A stretch of DNA of 23,147 bases from the NCBI GenBank assembly GCA_035390965.1, contig DAOPKE010000042.1, forward strand, positions 1 through 23,147, given 5' to 3'. Below the pieces are notes generated by a model. The model made no database searches. It was not told the DNA's origin and saw only the letters and a program-made list of their open reading frames with translations. Position 1 is the stretch's first letter. Each line of letters opens with the position of its first letter. This document shows, piece by piece, positions 1 through 6,581 of this stretch. The stretch is from GWF2-43-63 sp035390965 (GTDB lineage: Bacteria > Bacteroidota > Bacteroidia > Bacteroidales > DTU049). A program made the translations under genes and the position numbers.

Positions 1-1625
1 TCGGAAATGTTGTCAACGCATTAAAAGTTGATATCACGCTGCAGCCGGGCGAATCGAAGGATATTGTTTTCACACTCGGCGTGATTGAAAAAACAAAATT
101 CGATGCACTGAAAAAAGAGCGCTCGGAAAAATACCATTCAGTTTCGGCTGTAGATGCGGCTTTCGAAAAAATGAATGCGGCGTGGGAGCAGTATTTCGCC
201 CATACCTCGGCAGAAACACCGGATAAAAATCTGAACATTTTTCTGAAATACTGGATGCCCTATCAGGCCATCACTGCCTTCAACGTAGGTCGTGTGGCCA
301 GTTTCTACTACTGGGGCATCGGACGTGGCTTCGGATTCCGCGACACAGCGCAGGATACCATTGCGGTTACCATTTCAAATTCAGAAAAAGCAAAGGAAAG
401 AATTCTGCTCCTTTCGCGCCAGATGCGCACCGACGGAAAAGTGTACCATCATTTTCATGGCGATGGTGAGGGCGAATTCACACAGCATTGCGATGATCCG
501 CTCTGGTACATGCTTGCAGTGACCGAGTACATAAAAGAAAGTGGTGACCTCGACATTCTGGAAAACGTACAACCCTTTATTGAAGCCGGAAAAGAAGGAA
601 CTGTTCTTGAACACATGTTTGCCGTTGTGCAGTATGCAAAAAACAATCTCGGTGTTCATGGCTTACCTGTTTTTGGTCGCGGAGACTGGAACGACACACT
701 CGATTATATCGGCGGAGATGAAGGCGGAGAAAGCGTTTGGGGCGGCATGTTCTATGCAGCCATGCTTAAATTATTCATGGATCTGCTCGAACATATCGGC
801 ATGACAAAAGAACGCGAAGATGTTTCGTTTGTTCGCAAAAAACTGATGGCTTCGATCGAAGAACACTGCTGGGACGGCGAATGGTATATTCGCGCCTTTG
901 GCGGCAAAGGAAACAAAGTCGGCTCGAAAGAAAACTACTACGGAAAAATATTTCTTAATACACAGATCTGGCCGGTACTGGCCGGATTCAAGAATCACAA
1001 CCGGCTCATCATGGCGATGGACAGCGTGAAGAAACATCTTGATTCACCCGAAGGTCCGAAAAAATGCACGCCGGCATGGAAAGAAATCGATCCGAACATC
1101 GGACTGGTGACACGTTGCGTGTGGGGTAAAAAAGAAAACGGCGCAGTATTTTGTCACCCGACATCGTGGGTTATACAAGCTGAAACAATGTTGCAGCGCG
1201 GAAATCAGGCATATGAATATCTGAAGAAAATGTTGCCAGATCGCATCGACAGTGATGTGTTCGTGGCAGAACCATACGTTTTCTCGCAATACATCACCAG
1301 CAACGAACATTCCGAACCCGGCCGTGCAAGCCATTCCTGGCAGACAGGTTCGGCCGCATGGATGTTTCGCGTGAGCTTCGATTACGTGCTTGGAATCCGG
1401 CCGACATACAACGGGTTAATGATTGACCCTGTCATTCCGTCGCACTGGGACACATTTACGGCAAGCAGGAAATTTCGGGGCACACAATATAATATCACGG
1501 TTGAAAATCCTTCACATGTTGAATGTGGTGTAAAAGAGGTGCACATCAATGGAAGCAGAATTGATGGAAACGTGCTGCCAGTGAGCGAAACCGAAGTTTG
1601 CAATGTAAAAGTAATCATGGGATAA
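1..1625 (+). CDS. GH94-family beta-glycoside phosphorylase, 5'-truncated by window edge
   Basis: Cytoplasmic phosphorylase that would split a beta-linked disaccharide with phosphate to an alpha-sugar-1-phosphate plus a free sugar. The frame is open from base 3 with no start; the GTG at 81 is internal, because the upstream codons continue the family pattern (LQPGESKDIVFTLG is the end of the GH94 N-terminal beta-sandwich). About 540 residues remain of the usual ~800. Visible family signatures are GRGFGFRDTAQDT, DDPLWYMLAVTEYI, the GDWND motif whose last Asp (codon 693-695) is the expected general acid, and the C-terminal part HSWQTGSAAWMFR...LGIRP...GLMIDPVIPSHW...RKFRGTQYNI. The gene sits 1 nt before a GH130 gene, so the two are surely cotranscribed. 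Substrate could be cellobiose, chitobiose or a related disaccharide; the family is certain, the specificity is not. Confidence 0.93.
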   Translation, partial: GNVVNALKVDITLQPGESKDIVFTLGVIEKTKFDALKKERSEKYHSVSAVDAAFEKMNAAWEQYFAHTSAETPDKNLNIFLKYWMPYQAITAFNVGRVASFYYWGIGRGFGFRDTAQDTIAVTISNSEKAKERILLLSRQMRTDGKVYHHFHGDGEGEFTQHCDDPLWYMLAVTEYIKESGDLDILENVQPFIEAGKEGTVLEHMFAVVQYAKNNLGVHGLPVFGRGDWNDTLDYIGGDEGGESVWGGMFYAAMLKLFMDLLEHIGMTKEREDVSFVRKKLMASIEEHCWDGEWYIRAFGGKGNKVGSKENYYGKIFLNTQIWPVLAGFKNHNRLIMAMDSVKKHLDSPEGPKKCTPAWKEIDPNIGLVTRCVWGKKENGAVFCHPTSWVIQAETMLQRGNQAYEYLKKMLPDRIDSDVFVAEPYVFSQYITSNEHSEPGRASHSWQTGSAAWMFRVSFDYVLGIRPTYNGLMIDPVIPSHWDTFTASRKFRGTQYNITVENPSHVECGVKEVHINGSRIDGNVLPVSETEVCNVKVIMG

Positions 1626-1626
1626 T

Positions 1627-2586
1627 ATGAAAAGACATCCGCAAAATCCGATTCTCACACGCGAAAATATTCCGGATATTCATCCGCAACTGGTGGATGC
1701 AACTTCGGTTTTCAATCCGGGTGCAATATATTTCAAAGGAAAATATTTGCTCATGCTTCGTGTACAAAGCAGATCCAGAGAGACTTTTATGGTAATGGCC
1801 GAAAGTCCGGATGGAATAAATTTTTCTGTAGAAAATAAAATAGTTCATTTCAGAGGCATTGAAAACATAAAGGAAAAAATCTATCACATCTATGACGCAC
1901 GCATTTCAAACATCGATGGACAATATTACATCATGTTTGCGATGGACATGGATGGTGGCTGCCAGCTTGGGCTTGGGACCACAAAAGATTTTAAGGAATT
2001 TGATTTTATCGGCATTGTTTCCGACGACGATATCCGTAACGGCGTATTGTTTCCTGAAAAAATCAACGGGAAATTCATGCGCATGGACAGGCCCAACAAG
2101 GCGCGGCACAGCAACGGAACAACATCAGGAAGCGTTATCTGGATATCCGAATCAGATGATATGCTGCATTGGCAACCCGTTGCACCGCTGATTGAAGGCC
2201 GTTTTCACTATTGGGATGAATTCATCGGATCGGGACCACCGCCGGTAAAGACGCGCCAGGGATGGCTTCACATCTATCACGGCGTTGCCGGACATTTCGG
2301 AAGCTCCAACATTTATCAGGCAGGTGTGATGTTGCTTGACCTGAACAATCCGGCAAAAGTACTGTCGCGCAGCTGGTGCAATATACTCGAACCACGCGAG
2401 CTGTACGAACTCACGGGCCAGGTGCCGAATGTGGTTTTCCCCTGCGGTATAATTGTAAAGGAATATGATTCCGACGGTTTTGCAAAAGACGACAGCGAAG
2501 TGTTTGTTTATTACGGTGCCGCCGATACCTGTGTCGGGCTGGCCGTTTCAACGATTCATGAACTGATTTCCCTCACCCAACAATAG
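1627..2586 (+). CDS. GH130-family beta-mannoside phosphorylase
   Basis: A 319-residue protein, normal length for GH130, with no signal peptide, so cytoplasmic. The family breaks beta-1,4-mannosidic links with inorganic phosphate, giving mannose-1-phosphate from substrates such as Man-GlcNAc, Man-Glc or manno-oligosaccharides. Sequence support: NPILT near residue 7, VFNPGAIYFKGKYLLMLRV near 34-52, the catalytic-Asp motif YDARIS near residue 88, HYWDEFIGSGPPP in mid-protein, then HIYHGV, NILEPRELYE and the closing VFVYYGAADTCVGLA, all in the usual order. The ATG follows the GH94 stop after 1 nt and the next gene starts 6 nt downstream: a tight operon with a second phosphorylase and a transporter. 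Subfamily (GH130_1, _2 or other) cannot be decided by eye; the GH20 hexosaminidase nearby makes Man-beta-1,4-GlcNAc an attractive but unproven substrate. Confidence 0.93.
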   Translation: MKRHPQNPILTRENIPDIHPQLVDATSVFNPGAIYFKGKYLLMLRVQSRSRETFMVMAESPDGINFSVENKIVHFRGIENIKEKIYHIYDARISNIDGQYYIMFAMDMDGGCQLGLGTTKDFKEFDFIGIVSDDDIRNGVLFPEKINGKFMRMDRPNKARHSNGTTSGSVIWISESDDMLHWQPVAPLIEGRFHYWDEFIGSGPPPVKTRQGWLHIYHGVAGHFGSSNIYQAGVMLLDLNNPAKVLSRSWCNILEPRELYELTGQVPNVVFPCGIIVKEYDSDGFAKDDSEVFVYYGAADTCVGLAVSTIHELISLTQQ

Positions 2587-2592
2587 TACAGA

Positions 2593-4524
2593 ATGAATTT
2601 ATCAACCATAGACTGGTCCATTGTTCTCATCTTCCTTGCGTTGATGATTGCGATGGTATTGTTCAGTAAAAATCTGGTGAAAAGTGTTTCCGATTTCCTC
2701 GCTACAGGCCGCACCGGCGGACGGTATATTATTTCGATGTTTCACGGAACCGCCGCTTTGGGCGCCATTACTGTGATTGGTGCACTCGAACAAAACTACA
2801 GCGCCGGATTCAATTCGCGCTGGTGGGAAATGCCTACCGCTGTAATCCTGGTCGCCATCAGCGTTACAGGATGGGTTGTGTATCGCTTCCGTCGGACAAA
2901 AGCTTTAACGATGGCGCAGTTTTTCGAAATGCGCTACAGCAGAGCGTTTCGCATCTTTGCCGGATTTCTCGCTTTTCTGTCGGGCGTCTTCAATATGATT
3001 ATTTTCCCTTCGGTGAGTGCCCGCTTTTTCATTTATTTCTGCGGCATTCCCGAAATCGGCGAAGTGTTTGGAATATCGCTCACCTTCGTTGCCGTCACCG
3101 GCGCTATGGTGCTCATCCCGCTATATTTCATATTTACAGGCGGTCACATCGCGGTTATGTTCACTGATTTTATTCAAGGTGTTTTTGTAAACATTGTTTT
3201 TGTTGTCGTTGTAATCCTGCTGCTGGTGCAGGTTGACTGGGGTCACATATCCGAAGCAGTTAATTCTGCTCCATCCGGACAATCGCTCATCAATCCGTTC
3301 GATGCAGATAAGGTGCAGGATTTCAACCCCTGGTATTTTTTCATTGGTATGTTTGGATTGATCTATACCAAACTGTCATGGCAGGGTAATTCATCGTTCA
3401 ACATAGCGGCCAAAAGCGCACACGAAGCACGGATGGCCGATGTGCTCACCAACTGGCGGCTGGTCCCGCAATGGGGATTGTTCCTTGTTTTTGTTCCGGT
3501 GGTTGCCTATACCATATTTAATCATGCAGATTTCAACAGCGTTGCAGCATCGATTAATGCTACACTCACGAATGTAGGAACTGTTGCCGAACAAAGTCAG
3601 TTACGTGTACCAATGGCGTTGAACTATCTTCTTCCGATAGGACTGAAAGGCGCATTTGTCGCCATTATGCTGGCAGCAGCCGTAACCTGTCACAACACTT
3701 ACATGCACTCATGGGGAAGCATTTTTGTTCAGGACTGCATCATGCCGTTGCGTAAAAAACCTTTTGAACCCAAACAGCATCTCAAATATCTGAAGCTCTC
3801 CATTCTCGGAGTCGGCATTACCATTTTCTTTCTGAGCATTTTATTTCAGCAGCCCGATAAAGTCTTCTTGTTTTTAAATGTATCGGGTGCCATTTTCGTT
3901 GGCGGATCAGGCGCAGTCATCATTGGCGGATTGTATTGGAAACGCGGCACTACAGCTGCTGCCTGGGCTGCCATGATTACCGGCGCACTCACGGCGACCA
4001 TAAACATAGTTCTGAAATCAGTCATTGAAGATTATCCGATCAATGGACAGTGGGGCTGGTTTATGGCCATGATAGCGGCTTCGGTGGTGTACATAGTGGT
4101 GTCATTACTTACGCCAAAACCCAAATTGAATATGGATAAGCTGCTGCACCGCGGCGAATTCTCCGATCATGCAAAAGAAAAAACCGGTGGCGAAACACCT
4201 TCGAAAGGTTGGAAAGTGATGGCCTGGACTAAGGAATTTACTCGGGGCGATAAAATTATCTATGCCGTTACCATCGGCTGGACATTGCTCTGGGTGCTGG
4301 TTTTCATAGCAGGGACCATTTACAATTTTGTTGTTGAGCCCATCGAAAACAGCACATGGATGCAGTTCTGGAAGATTTACACGTACATATTCCTTGGCGT
4401 TTCGATCATTGTGACCATCTGGTTCACCATCGGTGGAATCAAAAATCTGCGTGAAATGATTTCGGCGCTGCGCCACAATCTGCGCGATCACAGCGATGAT
4501 GGGTTTGTGAAAAAAGAAGAATGA
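2593..4524 (+). CDS. Sodium:solute symporter (SSS family), probable sugar importer
   Basis: A 643-residue inner-membrane protein with some 13-14 hydrophobic segments and the SSS N-terminal pattern: a first helix (residues 8-25) followed by SDFLATGRTGG, then a glycine-rich second helix (HGTAALGAITVIGAL). TM helices continue to about residue 505, followed by a charged, hydrophilic cytoplasm-like stretch (about 507-553) and two more helices (about 555-580 and 594-616), with a charged tail ending KKEE. The extra C-terminal helices fit the longer SGLT-like members. It lies 6 nt after the GH130 gene, so it most likely brings the disaccharide substrate or a related sugar across the inner membrane using the sodium gradient. 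The substrate is inferred from the operon only; SSS proteins also carry sialic acid, proline, myo-inositol and others. Confidence 0.92.
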   Translation: MNLSTIDWSIVLIFLALMIAMVLFSKNLVKSVSDFLATGRTGGRYIISMFHGTAALGAITVIGALEQNYSAGFNSRWWEMPTAVILVAISVTGWVVYRFRRTKALTMAQFFEMRYSRAFRIFAGFLAFLSGVFNMIIFPSVSARFFIYFCGIPEIGEVFGISLTFVAVTGAMVLIPLYFIFTGGHIAVMFTDFIQGVFVNIVFVVVVILLLVQVDWGHISEAVNSAPSGQSLINPFDADKVQDFNPWYFFIGMFGLIYTKLSWQGNSSFNIAAKSAHEARMADVLTNWRLVPQWGLFLVFVPVVAYTIFNHADFNSVAASINATLTNVGTVAEQSQLRVPMALNYLLPIGLKGAFVAIMLAAAVTCHNTYMHSWGSIFVQDCIMPLRKKPFEPKQHLKYLKLSILGVGITIFFLSILFQQPDKVFLFLNVSGAIFVGGSGAVIIGGLYWKRGTTAAAWAAMITGALTATINIVLKSVIEDYPINGQWGWFMAMIAASVVYIVVSLLTPKPKLNMDKLLHRGEFSDHAKEKTGGETPSKGWKVMAWTKEFTRGDKIIYAVTIGWTLLWVLVFIAGTIYNFVVEPIENSTWMQFWKIYTYIFLGVSIIVTIWFTIGGIKNLREMISALRHNLRDHSDDGFVKKEE

Positions 4525-4580
4525 TGGATTGCTGTCCGACAGATTCCCCGCGGCAATAGCTCCGTTAAAGTCTGTTCTAC

Positions 4581-4640
4581 TGTCTATCCTTCGACTCCGC
4601 TCAGGATGACAGATGCAGGGATCAGGATGACAGCAGGGTA
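4581..4640. repeat. Palindromic intergenic repeat with a partial tandem copy
   Basis: In the 144-bp gap between the symporter and the CBM9-like gene, TGTCTATCCT (4581-4590) pairs with AGGATGACA (4603-4611), leaving one bulged T and a loop of about 12 nt whose core is TTCGACTCCGCTC. The right half is then repeated: TCAGGATGACAG occurs at 4601-4612 and again at 4622-4633, each followed by a GCAGGG. The core resembles short GC-rich palindromes that I remember as dispersed between genes in many bacterial genomes. It could be a REP-like element or could act as an mRNA 3' stabiliser/attenuator after the symporter; there is no clear U-run after the stem, so a simple intrinsic terminator is less likely. 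The rest of the gap is A-rich leader without a recognisable gene. Confidence 0.6.
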
Positions 4641-4668
4641 CAGGGAAACAAAAAAGAAAAAGAATTAA

Positions 4669-5808
4669 ATGAAGTTCGGTAAAATGAAAATGAAATTCAA
4701 TATAATCTTACTAATCACCGCGGGGATCCTGCTTTCCTGCAATCATTCACAAGAATCAAAAAAAATGAAACCACTCCAGGACGATCTGAAAGCTTTGATG
4801 CAGGAACCGAAAAGTTATGTCTGTTATCGCTCTGACGGAGCATTAAGCATTGATGGCATGCCGGATGAACAATCGTGGAACAAAGCGGAATGGACTGATT
4901 TGTTTGTTGACATTGAAGGCGATGCAAAACCAAAACCCGCACAGAACACCCGCGTGAAAATGCTTTGGGATAATGACTATCTCTACATTCTGGCCGAACT
5001 GGAAGAGACAAATATCTGGGCATATCTGGAAAAACACGATGAAGTTGTGTACTATGACAATGATTTTGAAATATTCATTGATCCGGATAATGATGCAAAA
5101 AATTATTTCGAATACGAAGTGAATGCAAAAGGAACTGTTTTCGATTTATTTCTCCCCCACCCCTACCGGCATTCGTCCTTCGCGCTCCACAACTGGGATT
5201 TCAAAGGAATCAAAAAAGCAATAAAAATTGACGGAACCCTGAATGACGGATCAGACAAGGATTTGAAATGGACCGTAGAACTTGCCATTCCATTCACCGA
5301 TTTGTCTTTCGGCCTTGACAGCGGCAAACCGAATGTCGATACACCATGGCGTATTAATTTTTCACGCGTCGAATGGGATACAAAATGGGAAAACGGAAAA
5401 TATGTGAAGGCTACAAATGCTGATGGAAAGCCACTTCCGGAGCACAACTGGGTGTGGTCGCCCGTGGGCGCCATCAGCATGCACATGCCTGAGCGCTATG
5501 GCTATCTGAAATTTTCAGAAAAAATGGTCGGTTCAGATAAAGAAACATTCAGTCTTTCCGAAACAGAAAAACTGAAAAGCGTCCTCTGGGCAGTGTTTTA
5601 CAGAGAAAAGAAATATTCTGAGAAAAAGAAAAAATTCTCGGATAAGATTTCTGATCTCGGATCCGATATCAAATCGCTTTACGACAATAAAAAGTATAAA
5701 CTCTCGATTTCGGCTTCAGATCACACGTTCGAAGCAACGCTCATCAGTAGTGACAAAAAAATGAAGCTGTTTATTACGCAGGAAGGGACGGTGGTGCGAA
5801 GTTTATGA
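4669..5808 (+). CDS. Lipoprotein with family 9 carbohydrate-binding (CBM9-like) domain
   Basis: A 379-residue predicted lipoprotein: short basic N-terminus, hydrophobic core (about 11-22) and lipobox LLSC with the acylated Cys at residue 24. Residues about 50-290 match the CBM9/DOMON-like sandwich seen in Bacteroidota sugar-use loci: LSIDGMPDEQSWNKAEWT, VKMLWDNDYLYILAELEE, YYDNDFEIFIDPDNDAKNYF, ...WTVELAIPFTDL, WRINFSRVEW and the closing ERYGYLKF. The last ~80 residues are lysine-rich and amphipathic (KKYSEKKKKF) with a short beta-rich end. In-frame ATGs also occur at residues 6 and 8, so the exact start is uncertain by a few codons. It probably sits on the envelope and captures or presents glycans for the upstream phosphorylase/symporter genes; the 144-bp gap means it may also have its own promoter. 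No catalytic residues are evident. Confidence 0.88.
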   Translation: MKFGKMKMKFNIILLITAGILLSCNHSQESKKMKPLQDDLKALMQEPKSYVCYRSDGALSIDGMPDEQSWNKAEWTDLFVDIEGDAKPKPAQNTRVKMLWDNDYLYILAELEETNIWAYLEKHDEVVYYDNDFEIFIDPDNDAKNYFEYEVNAKGTVFDLFLPHPYRHSSFALHNWDFKGIKKAIKIDGTLNDGSDKDLKWTVELAIPFTDLSFGLDSGKPNVDTPWRINFSRVEWDTKWENGKYVKATNADGKPLPEHNWVWSPVGAISMHMPERYGYLKFSEKMVGSDKETFSLSETEKLKSVLWAVFYREKKYSEKKKKFSDKISDLGSDIKSLYDNKKYKLSISASDHTFEATLISSDKKMKLFITQEGTVVRSL

Positions 5809-5842
5809 TACGGTAGTGCGTACTTTATAAACTTCGCACTAC
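5791..5842. terminator. Hairpin between convergent genes, likely bidirectional terminator
   Basis: Between two convergent genes, GTGGTGCGAAGTTTAT (5791-5806) is complementary to ATAAACTTCGCACTAC (5827-5842): 16 bp with a single G-T pair and a 20-nt loop. The left arm lies inside the last five codons and stop of the CBM9-like gene. A second, shorter stem GTAGTGCG (5813-5820) with CGCACTAC (5835-5842) shares the same right arm, so the two structures exclude each other. A short T-run follows on the + strand. Symmetry suits termination from both sides. Confidence 0.65.
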
Positions 5843-5844
5843 TT

Positions 5845-6579
5845 TTACAATAATCGCTTCACCGCAGCCACTTTTTCTTTCGAAGTCATCTGAATCACGC
5901 TGTCGCGAATTGGATTATCGCTCAGCAAAACTTTATCATGATTATAAGTACTTGCCGAATCGCGGTTAACCGAGCCGCTCATGTGAAATTCATGCGCGCC
6001 GGTTTCTTTCAGCTGAACAATATTATCTGCATTCACACCGCTGCCAGGCATAATGATGATGCGGTCGCCGGCCTGCTTCACCAATTGCGAAATCAGATCA
6101 CGTCCTTCGAATGCAGTGTTTTTCTGACCACTTGTCAGCAGGCGCTGACAGCCGGCTTCAATAATATCTTCGAGCCCCTGCAACGGATCTCGGCACACAT
6201 CAAAAGCACGGTGAAAAGTCACACTCAGCGGTGAAGCAAGCTCCACGATCAGCTCTGTAATTTCTTTGTCAATGTTTCCATCAGGCAACAGAAAACCGCA
6301 CACAATGCCGGCTGCACCACTTTGTTTGGCGAATTCAATGTCGCGGCAAATCTCATTCATCTCCGACTTGCTGTAAACAAAATCACCAGACCGCGGGCGG
6401 ATAAGAACATGCACCGGCACACTGCTTTCACTGATGGCCGCCTGAATCAATCCGGCAGAAGGGGTCGTACCGCCACAGAATAAATTACTGCAAAGCTCAA
6501 TACGGTCAGCTCCGCCCTCAATGGCAGACTCAAGCGATTCGAGCGATGTAACTACAACTTCCAACCGATAGTTTTTCAT
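5845..6579 (-). CDS. cutC: CutC-family TIM-barrel protein
   Basis: A 244-residue cytoplasmic protein with the whole CutC pattern: GGADRIELCSNL near residue 22, GGTTPSAGLI (36-45), LIRPRSGDFVYS (59-70), TFHRAFD (121-127), RLLTSG (146-151) and IIIMPGSGVNADNI (174-187). Length and motif order are normal for the family, which folds as a TIM barrel. The family name comes from a proposed copper-homeostasis role in E. coli that has been disputed, and no enzyme reaction is established. Its ATG lies 2 nt after the stop of the transglutaminase-like gene, so it is the last gene of the GH20-transglutaminase-CutC operon; this setting points to a part in glycan or amino-sugar metabolism rather than copper handling. 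That functional reading is inference; the family call is firm. Confidence 0.95.
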   Translation of the reverse strand: MKNYRLEVVVTSLESLESAIEGGADRIELCSNLFCGGTTPSAGLIQAAISESSVPVHVLIRPRSGDFVYSKSEMNEICRDIEFAKQSGAAGIVCGFLLPDGNIDKEITELIVELASPLSVTFHRAFDVCRDPLQGLEDIIEAGCQRLLTSGQKNTAFEGRDLISQLVKQAGDRIIIMPGSGVNADNIVQLKETGAHEFHMSGSVNRDSASTYNHDKVLLSDNPIRDSVIQMTSKEKVAAVKRLL

Positions 6580-6581
6580 AA

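Noticed and set aside
81..83. GTG at 81 as the start of the GH94 gene
   Set aside because: The same frame is open upstream to base 3 and encodes GH94-like residues, so the true start lies before the window.
2593..4524. Naming the SSS transporter for a specific sugar
   Set aside because: Substrates vary widely in this family and no specificity-determining residue can be read by eye; operon context alone supports only a sugar guess.
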